Assembly: GCA_016712355.1 (NCBI GenBank)
Contig: JADJRF010000005.1
Location: forward strand, 682,001 to 746,000
Reading direction: 5' to 3'
Origin: Vampirovibrionales bacterium
Lineage (GTDB): Bacteria > Cyanobacteriota > Vampirovibrionia > Vampirovibrionales > Vampirovibrionaceae
Length of the DNA: 64,000 bases
Shown here: positions 43,181-52,496 of the stretch, piece after piece
Layout of the letters: each line of letters starts with the position of its first letter
Position numbering within the stretch: position 1 is the first letter of the stretch
Position numbers and translations under genes: made by a program
Notes under the pieces: generated by a model
Told to the model about the DNA's origin: nothing
Databases searched by the model: none
What the model saw: the letters and a program-made list of their open reading frames with translations, nothing else

Positions 43181-44056
43181 TTAAGAAGAGCGCGAGGCGC
43201 GATACAGGGCCAGCGTATTGGCCATCAGCGCCGCAATGGTCATGGGCCCCACGCCGCCGGGGACCGGCGTTATCCAGCCCGCGTTGCGGCAAGCCGACTC
43301 AAAGTCCGCATCGCCCGTCAGACGCCCGTCTGCGCTGCGGTTAATGCCGACATCCAGCACGACGGCGCCGGGCTGGACGTAATCCGCCGTAATCAGGCCC
43401 GCAGAGCCTACCGCCGCCACCAGAATATCCGCCTGACGGCAGACAGCGGGCAAGTCGCGGGTTTTGCTATGGCACAGCGTCACCGTCGCGTTGGCGTGCA
43501 GCAAGAGCAGCGCCATGGGTTTTCCCACAATCGTCGAGCGCCCGACAATCACCGCGTGCCGTCCCGCCAGAGGGATGTCATAGCTGTTCAGCAGGGTCAT
43601 CATCCCGCTGGGCGTGCAGGGCAAGGCGGGGGGCAGGTCGCCCGCCAGCAGGCGCCCCAGATTCAGCGGATGAAAGCCGTCGACGTCTTTGGCCGGATCC
43701 ACGGCGGCCAGAATCCGGGCCGTCGACAGATGCGCGGGCAATGGCAACTGAATCAGCACGCCATGGACCGTCGGATTGGCGTTCAAACGCTCAATTTCGC
43801 CCAGCAGAACGCTTTCGCTGACGTCTGCGGGAAAGGTCAGCCGCTCAGACAGCAAGCCGGTCTCGATCGCGATTTTGGTCTTGCGGGCCGTGTAGACCTG
43901 ACTTGCCGGATCGTCTCCCGCCAGCACCACGGCCAGTTTAGGCGGCGGCGCGCCTGAGGCGGTCAATTCGGCGACGGCCCGCGACACCTGACTCAGCAAT
44001 GCGCGCGAGGCGCTCTTTCCATCCAGAAGGCGCGCGCCTTCAGACACAGCAGGCAT
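43181..44056 (-). CDS. folD: Bifunctional methylene-THF dehydrogenase / methenyl-THF cyclohydrolase FolD
   Basis: One-carbon folate enzyme in the cytoplasm. 291 residues. Substrate motif VYTARKTKIAIETGL (YxxxK), VHGVLIQLPLPAHL, DPAKDVDGFHPLNLGRL, CTPSGMMTLL, VIVGRSTIVGKPMALLLL (NADP site), and the C-terminal TPVPGGVGPMTIAALMANT. ATG has AGGAGG 7 nt upstream. Other folate-pathway genes (folE2) are 40 kb away. Confidence 0.98.
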   Translation of the reverse strand: MPAVSEGARLLDGKSASRALLSQVSRAVAELTASGAPPPKLAVVLAGDDPASQVYTARKTKIAIETGLLSERLTFPADVSESVLLGEIERLNANPTVHGVLIQLPLPAHLSTARILAAVDPAKDVDGFHPLNLGRLLAGDLPPALPCTPSGMMTLLNSYDIPLAGRHAVIVGRSTIVGKPMALLLLHANATVTLCHSKTRDLPAVCRQADILVAAVGSAGLITADYVQPGAVVLDVGINRSADGRLTGDADFESACRNAGWITPVPGGVGPMTIAALMANTLALYRASRSS

Positions 44057-44107
44057 CAGAGAGCCTCCTTCCTACAAAAACCGGCTGATACAGTCACGCT
44101 GACAGAA

Positions 44108-45394
44108 TCAGGCAATACGGGGCTGCAAGCGGGATTCCGGCGCGGGGACGCTTTTGCCGCCCTTGAAGGCATGCATCTTGACGTCATCCAGAACGCCTTC
44201 CCAACGCGCAATCACGGTGGTGGCGACGCAATTGCCCAGCAGATTAACCGAGGTGCGGGCCATATCCATCAGATGATCCACGCCCAGAATGACGGCGATG
44301 CCCTCGACCGGCAAGCCGAAACTGACCAGGGCGCCCGCCAGCACAACCAACGAGGCGCGCGGCACGGCAGCCACGCCTTTGCTGGTGAGCATGAGCATCA
44401 GCATCATCATCACCTGCTGCTGAATCGACAGCTCGATGCCGGCCATCTGCGCCACAAACAGGGCCGCCAGCGACAGATACAGCGTACTGCCGTCGAGATT
44501 AAACGAATAGCCGGTCGGCATCACGAAACTGACAATGCCCTTGGGCGCGCCGAAGCGCTCCATTGTCTCCATGGCCTTGGGCAAAGCGGCCTCGCTGCTG
44601 GCCGTGGTAAAGGCGATGAAGAACGGCTCGCGCACGGCCTGCGCCATTTTCATCAGCGGCACGCGCGCCGCCGCGCAGGCAGAGCCCAGCACGAGTACGA
44701 CAAACACAATGAGCGCAAAGTAAAGGGAGCCGACCAATTTGGCGTATACCGCCAGAATCCCCAGACCGTGAGAACCAATCGTCGCTGCCAGCGCGCCAAA
44801 GACGCCCAGAGGCGCAAAGACCATCACATAGCCGACGAATTTGAACATCACGTCGTTGAGACTTTCCAGCACCCGCATCACGGGACGGCCCTTTTCGCCC
44901 GCTGCGGCCAGCGCCAGGCCGAAGAAAACCGAGAAGACCACGATTTGCAGGACATTGCCTTCCGCCATGGCCTGCACCACGCTGGTGGGAGCCAGCGAAA
45001 CGAGCGTCTCCATCAGCCCATGGGAGTGCTGGGTCGCCGCATTGGCGCCGATGGCGGCCAGTTGCGCCGTGGCGGCCGCGCTGGGAGTCAGATGCATGCC
45101 GCTACCCGGCTGAAACAGGTTGGCGACGCCCAGACCAATGACCAGCGCCAGCGTCGTAGCGATTTCAAAATACAGCAGCGTCTTGACGCCCACGCGGCCC
45201 AGACGCTTATGGTCGCCCATGCCCGCAATGCCCACCGTCAGCGTGGCGAACAGCAGCGGGGCGATCAGCATCTTAATCAGATGCAGAAACAGCGTCGACA
45301 AGGGCTGAAGCTGGGAAGCGACTCCCGGCGCCAGCGCTCCAAGGGCAACGCCGGCAATGGCGGCAATCAACACTTGCGCGCTCAGCGAGGGCAT
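44108..45394 (-). CDS. Dicarboxylate/amino acid:cation symporter (DAACS family)
   Basis: 428 residues from an ATG with AGGAGG about 16 nt upstream; the frame is open to 45544 but those residues look non-coding. Eight transmembrane helices plus two re-entrant hairpins are expected. Conserved: FLHLIKMLIAPLLFATLTVGI, serine-rich hairpin TTASSEAALPKAME, FVMPTGYSFNLDGSTLYLSLAALFVAQ, and GVDHLMDMARTSVNLLGNCVATTVIA. Imports glutamate, aspartate or C4-dicarboxylates with Na+ or H+; which one cannot be told. Confidence 0.92.
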   Translation of the reverse strand: MPSLSAQVLIAAIAGVALGALAPGVASQLQPLSTLFLHLIKMLIAPLLFATLTVGIAGMGDHKRLGRVGVKTLLYFEIATTLALVIGLGVANLFQPGSGMHLTPSAAATAQLAAIGANAATQHSHGLMETLVSLAPTSVVQAMAEGNVLQIVVFSVFFGLALAAAGEKGRPVMRVLESLNDVMFKFVGYVMVFAPLGVFGALAATIGSHGLGILAVYAKLVGSLYFALIVFVVLVLGSACAAARVPLMKMAQAVREPFFIAFTTASSEAALPKAMETMERFGAPKGIVSFVMPTGYSFNLDGSTLYLSLAALFVAQMAGIELSIQQQVMMMLMLMLTSKGVAAVPRASLVVLAGALVSFGLPVEGIAVILGVDHLMDMARTSVNLLGNCVATTVIARWEGVLDDVKMHAFKGGKSVPAPESRLQPRIA

Positions 45395-45579
45395 GCGCCA
45401 ACGGCGAGCCCCTCCTGAGGAAGACAGCCTGCGGAATGCAAAAAGGGCGCGGATGCTCAAATCACGGGTCCTTGCGGGTTCGTCCGGCTTCGTCCCGAAA
45501 ACGGGCGGCGAAACGGGAATGTATCTCCACTGGCGATAAGTCAAAACATACCCGAAAGTTGACCCGCTGAACAGGGGCC

Positions 45580-47481
45580 TTATGCCGTCTCAAGCCAGTC
45601 CGGCGAAGCTTGGACGCCATAAGCAAGGCATGAAACCGCCAGAAGTCGCTCATGGAGCAGCGCCCGCGCGCCAGAATCCGGGCGCTGCTCGCAGAACTGG
45701 CGATAAATAAATGTTAATTCCTGTAACACATTGCCCCGCGAAGGCTTGCTATCGTTGTCGCGGTCTGGCATGGCGAGCGTCAGGCGATCGGCGGACGGAA
45801 TGGGAATCGCCAGAATCTGCTGTTGACGCAAATACGGGAAAAGCGCTTCGCTAAAGTAATAGCGAAGTCGAAACCACGCGCGCGCCGGCGGGGAATTAAT
45901 CAGGGCGCAGATGGCGGGTAAAAGGGCGTTGTCGCGCAGATGGAAGTTATACAGCGTGTTGAGCGTCAGCCAGCCGACGGATTCATCGAGCGCGGCAATC
46001 GGCGTGTCCGCCACCCGACGGATTAACAGGCGCGGGGTCTGATACAATGCCATGGGTTTGAGGGTTTTAGCGTCCAGCGCATCGGGGCGAATGAAATGAC
46101 GCGGCGTTAGCGGCAGTTGAAAAGCGCTTACGTCTTGCCCGCTAAGCACCGGGCGATCCGCCTCGCTGCGCCGACTTTTGGCGCAACGGTTTTTACCCGC
46201 CTCAATGCCGCGACCTTGATGGCGCGCGCCGTCTTCGGCCAAAAGAGAGGCCAGCGGACAGCTATGCGCCGCCATGGCGTCGAGAAAGCACACGCGCGGC
46301 GGCGTCAGCCACAAGTTAAGGGCGCGTTCCTCGAAGCGATTCATGTCCGACTGAAAAATTTCGGCTGCCGGTTTGGCTTCGGCGGCGCGGCGGTCCCATC
46401 GGCAGGCAATAAAAGGCTTTTCAGGATTTTGAGGCGTGAGACCGGCGCGTTCTACGAACAAGGCAACGGTTTCCACGGCCGCTTGCGGCGAAAAGGCGTC
46501 TTTTCCAATATCCCAGGCCGCCAGCAGACGGTTTTCAAGCAATAGACGGCGCACCGCTTGCTGATGCTCGTTCACCAAGAGGGGTTTGGGCAGCAAAAAG
46601 GCCAGAATCCCGCCGGGTTTGAGCAAGGCCAGACTGCGTTCGATAAATAGCCCGTAAAGGTCATACTGACCGCGCGCGGTTTGAAAGGCGGCTTCGTAGG
46701 CGGCGCGTTTCCCGGCATCCAGCGCCTGCTTGACGCCCAGATAGGGCGGATTGCCGATAATCCCGTCAAATTGCCGCGCGATGGGCTCCAGCAAGGCGTC
46801 TGCCACCTGAAGTTGTTCTCCCATAAAGCGCAGCGGCGGCGTGGCGCTCGGGCATCCAGCCTGGGCCCATAGCGACAGGCGGGCCGCTTCGAGGGCGCCC
46901 GCGTCTAAATCCGCGCCGTGCAGCGATTTCCAGATGGCGGCGTTTGGCGCCGCGCTGTCCGACAGCCAGACATCAGCGCAGGCGCGCAGAAAAGCCCCGC
47001 CTCCCATGGCCGGATCGAGCAAGGCGAGGCCGGTCGACAGGCGGCGGTTTTGGCGGGCGAGGGCCGTCATCACAAAGTCCGCCATGGCGCGGGCCAGCGC
47101 GTCGGGCGTATAGAAGCATCCGCCGCCTTTGCGTCGGCCAGAGGCGTCCAGATGCAGCAGGCGCTCATAAAGCGCGCCAAGATGGGCGGGGCCAAGCGCA
47201 AACAACTGGCAAATCCAGCGCAGTTGCTCCCATAAGCGATCAGGTTCAGGCGCGAGCGGCGTCTCGTCTTCTGTGAGCGGAAACAGCCGTTGGCGCTGGC
47301 GCAGCGGATCGATGGGATCGGTCATCAGAGCCAGAAACGCCCAGATCAGGCGCTGGCGCGCGCGCGCCGGATTCAGGCCAGGGCTCAGCAGGGCCAACGC
47401 GCCGCTTAAGGGCTCGTTCAGAGCGAAGGGCAGCTCTGATGAGGCGCTTGCAGGCGCGTTAAGAGAGCGAAGAAGCGGCAT
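45580..47481 (-). CDS. N6-adenine DNA methyltransferase, solitary (Eco57I/TaqI-like)
   Basis: About 633 residues. SAM site motif I LALLDPAMGGGAFLRACAD, catalytic motif IV DGIIGNPPYLGVKQ, preceded by FYTPDALARAMADF. The C-terminal 250 residues resemble the TaqI-type target-recognition domain (LLIRRVADTPIAALDESVGWL). The N-terminal 120 residues are helical and have no PD-ExK nuclease motif I can see. No endonuclease gene is adjacent, so it is either an orphan methylase (regulatory or protective) or a nuclease-less remnant. Transcribed in the opposite orientation to pdxJ. Confidence 0.85.
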   Translation of the reverse strand: MPLLRSLNAPASASSELPFALNEPLSGALALLSPGLNPARARQRLIWAFLALMTDPIDPLRQRQRLFPLTEDETPLAPEPDRLWEQLRWICQLFALGPAHLGALYERLLHLDASGRRKGGGCFYTPDALARAMADFVMTALARQNRRLSTGLALLDPAMGGGAFLRACADVWLSDSAAPNAAIWKSLHGADLDAGALEAARLSLWAQAGCPSATPPLRFMGEQLQVADALLEPIARQFDGIIGNPPYLGVKQALDAGKRAAYEAAFQTARGQYDLYGLFIERSLALLKPGGILAFLLPKPLLVNEHQQAVRRLLLENRLLAAWDIGKDAFSPQAAVETVALFVERAGLTPQNPEKPFIACRWDRRAAEAKPAAEIFQSDMNRFEERALNLWLTPPRVCFLDAMAAHSCPLASLLAEDGARHQGRGIEAGKNRCAKSRRSEADRPVLSGQDVSAFQLPLTPRHFIRPDALDAKTLKPMALYQTPRLLIRRVADTPIAALDESVGWLTLNTLYNFHLRDNALLPAICALINSPPARAWFRLRYYFSEALFPYLRQQQILAIPIPSADRLTLAMPDRDNDSKPSRGNVLQELTFIYRQFCEQRPDSGARALLHERLLAVSCLAYGVQASPDWLETA

Positions 47482-47535
47482 CAATCGACACAGGCAGGGA
47501 GGAGCGGACGCAATCGCAAGCGCATCAGGACCCAG

Positions 47536-48420
47536 CTACTGGGCGTGATGCTGGCGCGGCTGGTAAAACAGGCGGAAGATCTCCTGATGCGCGGCCTGGC
47601 CCAAGTCAAACATGCCAATGCTCTGGATATCATAGTCGGTCTTGGGCGGGCGAATCGCCATCAAATCCCGCAGCTCCTGCGAGAACACCACCTGATGGTC
47701 GGCGGCGTAGCGCAGAATCAGGTGCAGGTAGCCGACGCCTTCGCGCGTGGCGGTATCCGAAGGCTCGGTGGCGTGCAGGGCAATGCGAAACGGCGGTTGC
47801 GGGTCCATGGGGCGTAGGGTCGCATAATACTGGCGAAGCGATTTAGCCGCGCTGACAACGAATTGCAGGGCGTCATCCGGCGAGTTGAACATCAGAACCC
47901 AGGCTTCCGGTCGGCTCGAGACCAGACGCCCGCCGTATTCGGAGAATCCCTGAAACCGCGCGGCGCCTTCAGCCGTCTGCTCAAAGGGATAGAGAATTTC
48001 CACCAGAATACTCGTCGCATTGGAGGTTTTGCGGTCCTGAACATCTCGAACCGCCGCCAGTTGCTCGGCGCGCGCCTTGCTGCGGCTTAAATCGCGGGCA
48101 ACGGCAAGCTTCTTGTCCATCGAGCGCGTCGCCGTGGCCAGCCCCGCGAGCAGGAAGAACACGAGCGTCAGGATAAAGCCCAGTATGCCTTGCGTCACGG
48201 TAATATCGCGCCCCTGATAGGCGATATGCGGGACATGACCGCCTAACGCACTATCTATCAGCGCATTCATGGGATCAAAGACGACCCGTAGGGCGTCGAT
48301 AAAGCCCGTGAGCTGAGGGACGCCGATAATGCTCAATAGCCAGTGGACAATGGCCACCGGGGCCAACAGGGCGAACAAGACGCTGAGTAAATCCAGAAAA
48401 AGCGCAAGAACCTTCAGCAA
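47536..48420 (-). CDS. Membrane protein with degenerate class III cyclase-like domain
   Basis: 294 residues from a TTG with GGGA 11 nt upstream. Two hydrophobic segments (about 2-35 and 76-100), then a soluble domain from about residue 120. The order EYGGRLVSSRPEAWVLMFNSP, ALQFVVSAAKSL, FRIALHATEP, VGYLHLILRYA, HQVVFSQELRDL, IGMFDLG and EIFRLF follows that of class III adenylate/guanylate cyclases. The first metal-binding Asp region (usually FxDIxGFT) and the GDG of the GD loop are missing, so catalysis is unlikely. A -10-like TAAAAT lies about 45 nt upstream (48462-48471 area). Confidence 0.65.
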   Translation of the reverse strand: MLKVLALFLDLLSVLFALLAPVAIVHWLLSIIGVPQLTGFIDALRVVFDPMNALIDSALGGHVPHIAYQGRDITVTQGILGFILTLVFFLLAGLATATRSMDKKLAVARDLSRSKARAEQLAAVRDVQDRKTSNATSILVEILYPFEQTAEGAARFQGFSEYGGRLVSSRPEAWVLMFNSPDDALQFVVSAAKSLRQYYATLRPMDPQPPFRIALHATEPSDTATREGVGYLHLILRYAADHQVVFSQELRDLMAIRPPKTDYDIQSIGMFDLGQAAHQEIFRLFYQPRQHHAQ

Positions 48421-48477
48421 GCGAATCTGTATCCCGACCTGACGCTAACGCCGCACGATAGCGCTATTTTACCATCG

Positions 48478-49332
48478 CTAGCGCCAAAGAAAGCGTTCCG
48501 GATTTTGAGAGTTTCCGGCCAGCGTCACTTCAAAGTGCAGATGCGGCCCGGTTGAGCGGCCTGTCATGCCCACCCAGCCAATGCGCTGACCTTGCGCGAC
48601 AATCTGCCCGGGGCGGACCGTCATGGCCTTGAGGTGGGCGTAGCGGGTTTTAAGGCCGTTGGCGTGCAGAATTTCCACCAGATTGCCGTACTGGGATTCC
48701 ATTCCGGCACTGATGACGCGGCCAGCGGCGGCGGCCATCACAGGAGAGCCAATCGGGGCAGTGAGATCGACGCCATTATGGAAATGACGTCCACGCCAGC
48801 CGTAGCGCGAAGAGATTTCAAAGGCGGCCAGCGGGGTTTTCATGGCAGAAGACGCGCCGCCCATCAAGCCGGAAAATCCGCGGCTGGGCGAGCGACTGCC
48901 GTCAAAGGCGCGGGCCCGGGCGCTACCTGCGGTGAGAGCGGCCAGAGGCTTGAGCTGAATAACGGGCGGAGCGACCATCGCCAGACGCAGGGCGCGACTC
49001 TGGCCAATGGGCTCCAGCAGCGGCGCGGCTTGGACGACCGGCTGCGGGCCTTTCAGCATAAAGGCCGCCATGGCGCTCAATTGATGGCGATCGCGACCGA
49101 TGGCGCTCAGCGCGGGATTGGCGCACAGGGCGCGGTCATCCAGCGCCAGGCTGAGCGAGACGCCCGGAGAAATCGGCGAAAAGGCCTCGTCGGACGATGC
49201 GTTGACGCGATGGAAAACGGCCATGGCGGAAAAAGCGGCGACCAACGCCAAGCAAACGGCAAAGGCGCTTTGAGCGCAGCCGCGCGAAGCTAAACGGCCA
49301 TAGGCGAGCTTAAGAAGCAGGCTCTGTCTCAT
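48478..49332 (-). CDS. M23-family metallopeptidase with LysM-free N terminus
   Basis: 284 residues. N-terminal signal-anchor (FAVCLALVAAFSAMAVF). Lysostaphin/M23 domain in the last 120 residues: SSRYGWRGRHFHNGVDLTAP (metal His and Asp), VMAAAAGRVISAG, GNLVEILHANGLKTRYAHL, QGQRIGWVGMTGRSTGPHLHFEV (HxH). Cuts peptidoglycan cross-bridges in the periplasm. Starts at ATG 49332 or 49347; neither has a good Shine-Dalgarno. Confidence 0.9.
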   Translation of the reverse strand: MRQSLLLKLAYGRLASRGCAQSAFAVCLALVAAFSAMAVFHRVNASSDEAFSPISPGVSLSLALDDRALCANPALSAIGRDRHQLSAMAAFMLKGPQPVVQAAPLLEPIGQSRALRLAMVAPPVIQLKPLAALTAGSARARAFDGSRSPSRGFSGLMGGASSAMKTPLAAFEISSRYGWRGRHFHNGVDLTAPIGSPVMAAAAGRVISAGMESQYGNLVEILHANGLKTRYAHLKAMTVRPGQIVAQGQRIGWVGMTGRSTGPHLHFEVTLAGNSQNPERFLWR

Positions 49333-49719
49333 CCTGATAAGTCTCATCTCTATAACTGGACAATAGGGGAGGCAAAAGGCGCAAGCGGCGCCGGGCTCGA
49401 TGGCGGGCAGTGTAACAGGGACCTCATGCCCTCCCAAGCTTAAATTTCAGTTACATCGATCCCTGGCCGGACCCGCAACATGGCAAAGCCGCCCCGGTCG
49501 GCCTTTTGACGCGCGCCCAAGTGACTGTAAATAAACATTAAGCCATGGGGCTGGCATTTGAAAGGCGCAGCGGGCTTGATCTATGCTATGGAATTCTGGG
49601 AGACGTCTCTGGGCCAAGCGTCTGGACCCGATGGCTCTCTCCCCAGACGCAAGACGGCCTGAAAGCGGCCTGCGCGGCCCCGGGCGAGCGTCTTGTGATT
49701 GCGGCTTGCGAGGTGTTGT
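49333..49719. other. Intergenic region between the M23 gene and pdxJ
   Basis: No gene seen. Contains an inverted repeat TGTAAC (49411-49416) / GTTACA (49450-49455), and AT-rich sequence before pdxJ. A frame from 49545 is open through to 50087 but lies in another frame over pdxJ and is probably a shadow. Confidence 0.4.
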
Positions 49720-50439
49720 ATGGCGTTATTAGGGGTCAATATCGATCACGTCGCAACTGTGCGCAATGCGCGCGGCGTGGCGTACCCGGACCCGATTCGC
49801 GCGGCCTTAATCGCGGAAGCCAACGGGGCGGACGGAATCACGGCGCATCTGCGCGAGGATCGCCGGCATATCGGCGATCGCGATATGGCCCGCCTGAAAG
49901 AAGCGCTGGCCACGCGCCTGAATATGGAAATGGCCGTGACCGAGGAGATGACCGCCATCGCCTTGCGAATTGCGCCTTATATGGTCACGTTGGTGCCCGA
50001 ACGTCGCCAGGAACTCACCACCGAGGGCGGTCTCGATGTCATGGCGATGGCTGTGCCGCTGAAATCAACGCTGGCGCGCCTTCATGACGCGGGTATCGCC
50101 GTGAGCCTGTTTATCGAGCCTTCCGACGCCCAGTTGCAGGCTAGCGCGGCGGCGGGCGCCCGCATCGTGGAATTTCACACCGGGCGCTACGCGGAAGCCT
50201 TCGATCAGGACGCCGACAGCTGCCAGCGCGAGCTGCAACGCTTGCGGACTGCCGCCGAACGGGCGGTGGCCATGGGAATTCAGGTAAATGCGGGGCATGG
50301 GCTGCATTATGAGAATGTCCAGCCGATTCTGGCGATGCCGGGTCTGCATGAGCTGAACATCGGTCACAGCATCGTCTCGGAGGCCATCTTTTGTGGGCTG
50401 GCCCAAGCCGTGCGCCGGATGAAAGCGCTGGTTAGCTGA
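49720..50439 (+). CDS. pdxJ: Pyridoxine 5'-phosphate synthase PdxJ
   Basis: Makes pyridoxine phosphate in the DXP-dependent vitamin B6 route. 239 residues, usual length. LLGVNIDHVATVRNARG at the N terminus, GITAHLREDRRHI (phosphate and His), NMEMAVTEEM, VTLVPERRQELTTEGGLDV, VSLFIEPS, VEFHTGRYAEAF, NAGHGLHYENV, LNIGHSIVSEAIFCGL. It starts at an ATG with GCGAGG 6 nt upstream. corA follows with one base between stop and start. Confidence 0.98.
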   Translation: MALLGVNIDHVATVRNARGVAYPDPIRAALIAEANGADGITAHLREDRRHIGDRDMARLKEALATRLNMEMAVTEEMTAIALRIAPYMVTLVPERRQELTTEGGLDVMAMAVPLKSTLARLHDAGIAVSLFIEPSDAQLQASAAAGARIVEFHTGRYAEAFDQDADSCQRELQRLRTAAERAVAMGIQVNAGHGLHYENVQPILAMPGLHELNIGHSIVSEAIFCGLAQAVRRMKALVS

Positions 50440-50440
50440 A

Positions 50441-51550
50441 ATGGGCCTCAAGCGCCAACTGCGCAACCTGCGACGCCGACGCGAAAAGTCTGGGCGGGCC
50501 CCGGGCGCTGTCTTGACCCCCTTTACCGATACGCTGCCGGATAAACGCGCCCGGATCTCGGTCACGTCTTACGACGCCGCGCATATTGACGAGACGCCGG
50601 ACTGTCTGCCGGGCCAAGCGCTGGCCCGGGCGCGCGCGCATCGCGTCGGCTGGATTCGGGTGAAGGGGCTGGAGGACGTTAACGCCTTAAACGCCTTGGG
50701 CCACGCGCTGGAAATCCATCCGCTGGCGCTGGAAGATATTCACCACCCGGATCAGCGGCCCAAGGTCGATGTGTATGACCATGGGGTCTTGATTACGCTG
50801 CGCACGCTGCGGACACATCGCCCGGAATCGGGACGCGGGCCAGGGCTGGAAGCGGTTTCCGAGCAACTGGCCATGGTCCTGGGCGACCCCGTTCTGACGA
50901 CTTTTTTGGAGCGGCGCGACGATGAGCTGTTCGAGTCGCTGCAGGAGCGCCTGCGCGATGAGCAGAGCTTTACCCGAAAGCAGGGCGTGGATTATCTGGC
51001 CTACCGGCTGATGGATATTGTCGTGGACCAGTATTTTCAGGTGCTGGAAGCCTTTGGCGAAGAACTGGACGCGTTAAGCGACGGACTGACGCGCGAACAG
51101 CCGGATCCGGCGCTTATGAAGCGGATTCAGGGCGTGAAGGCCGAGATGATGACGCTTCGGCGCGCCGTCTGGCCCTTGCGCGAAGTCGTAGGATCCTTGC
51201 AACGCGGGGACTCTGCCTTGATCAGCGAGCAAACGCGCGTGTATTTGCGCGACTTGCAGGATCACTTGACCTATGTTGCTGAAACCATCGACACTTACCG
51301 CGAAATGATCGCCGGGATGCTGGATATCTACCTGTCTCAGATTAATTTCCGGATTAATCAGCAGATTAAGGTGATGACCATTATTGCGACGATTTTCATG
51401 CCCCTGAGCTTCATTGCGGGCGTCTATGGGATGAATTTCCACTACATGCCGGAACTCTACTGGCGTTTCGGTTACCCGGCCGTCTGGCTGGTGATGATCG
51501 CCATGACGGCGGGCATGCTGATCTGGTTTCGCGCCAAACGCTGGTTTTAG
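50441..51550 (+). CDS. corA: Magnesium/cobalt transporter CorA
   Basis: 369 residues. Cytoplasmic N-terminal domain, long helices (YFQVLEAFGEELDALSDGLTREQ and following), then two transmembrane segments at the C terminus with the GMN selectivity signature in AGVYGMNFHYMPEL. Starts one base after the pdxJ stop, so it is probably translationally linked to it. Confidence 0.96.
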   Translation: MGLKRQLRNLRRRREKSGRAPGAVLTPFTDTLPDKRARISVTSYDAAHIDETPDCLPGQALARARAHRVGWIRVKGLEDVNALNALGHALEIHPLALEDIHHPDQRPKVDVYDHGVLITLRTLRTHRPESGRGPGLEAVSEQLAMVLGDPVLTTFLERRDDELFESLQERLRDEQSFTRKQGVDYLAYRLMDIVVDQYFQVLEAFGEELDALSDGLTREQPDPALMKRIQGVKAEMMTLRRAVWPLREVVGSLQRGDSALISEQTRVYLRDLQDHLTYVAETIDTYREMIAGMLDIYLSQINFRINQQIKVMTIIATIFMPLSFIAGVYGMNFHYMPELYWRFGYPAVWLVMIAMTAGMLIWFRAKRWF

Positions 51551-51632
51551 CCTGCCCGCTGGCGCGTGAAAACCAACGCCAATAGGGGCGCGGCGCGTCC
51601 CTTAGCCAGAGAATAGAGCCAAAGACCCGGCG

Positions 51633-52496
51633 TTACGGCGGATGGCGGGCGTCGTCGCCAAAGCGTCTGGGCTCTGGGCGCGACTCTGACGGATTCACTT
51701 CGCGCTTTAACTGGCTCAGCAGACGGCGATCGCGATCGCTGACGCCGGATAAACGGCGGATGCCCGGATTTTCTGCCGGCGCTAAATCGGGGGAGGGCGT
51801 ATCAGGCGGCGGGGGGCCGGCCGCGCGCGTCAGCGCGCTCAGCAGCGTCGGCGTCGGGCGCGGCTGTAGCGCCCGGGCGATATCGTCGAGGCGCTCGGGG
51901 GCAATCGCCGGGTCTTGCCACCAGCCCGTGTAGTTGGGCCTGCCCCAGGCCGGATTGCTCAAGAGAATCCGCTGGCGCTGCAACAGCTCTAGCAGCCGCT
52001 GGCGCGGGAAATGCGGGGATTTTCCGCGCTCGGCGCGCGGGTTGGGCGTAGGTTCACCCCATGACGCACAAAGCAGGCCATCGCCAACGTCTTGAAACGC
52101 CCGGCGGCGCGGGCGATAGTCCAGCGCAGGCGCATCAAACGCATCCGGCGCGTCGGCAGAAGACTGGAGATGCTGAGACGCCCGCGATCGCGCTTCAACA
52201 GGGGCTTGCAGCATTGCGATCAAATGATCAACCAGCGCCAGCGCACTCTCAACCGGGTTCAAGTCAGGCCCGTCGGCTGAATGAGCGCCTGAAACCGTCT
52301 CTGGAGGCGTTTTTCGACGCATGACGCGCTCCATCAGCACCGGAAACCAGAACCGGTTAAAATAACTCGCCCACGCGCGGACTTTCTGCTCGGAATCGGC
52401 GTACAGCGCGTCCATCAGGGTGCTGAACAGCCCCAGATTCCCCAGCAGCGCCATAAAAAATGGCGCATAACGATAAGAAGGCGCGTTGGCCCACAT
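51633..52496 (-). CDS. Hypothetical protein
   Basis: 287 residues; ATG with AAGAGG 12 nt upstream. N-terminal region (MALLGNLGLFSTLMDALYADSEQKVRAWASYFNRFWFPVLMERV) is helical and mildly hydrophobic, the rest Pro/Arg-rich and likely disordered. No family recognised. An AT-rich TTTTTATATA element lies about 50-65 nt upstream, in a TATAAT-containing stretch, also seen before the 58-aa gene. Confidence 0.65.
   Translation of the reverse strand: MWANAPSYRYAPFFMALLGNLGLFSTLMDALYADSEQKVRAWASYFNRFWFPVLMERVMRRKTPPETVSGAHSADGPDLNPVESALALVDHLIAMLQAPVEARSRASQHLQSSADAPDAFDAPALDYRPRRRAFQDVGDGLLCASWGEPTPNPRAERGKSPHFPRQRLLELLQRQRILLSNPAWGRPNYTGWWQDPAIAPERLDDIARALQPRPTPTLLSALTRAAGPPPPDTPSPDLAPAENPGIRRLSGVSDRDRRLLSQLKREVNPSESRPEPRRFGDDARHPP

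Noticed and set aside
44171..45418. 415-codon plus frame over the symporter
   Set aside because: His/Gln/Arg-rich shadow, no domain signature.
49545..50087. Frame overlapping the start of pdxJ
   Set aside because: Its end lies inside pdxJ in another frame and it has no recognised motif.
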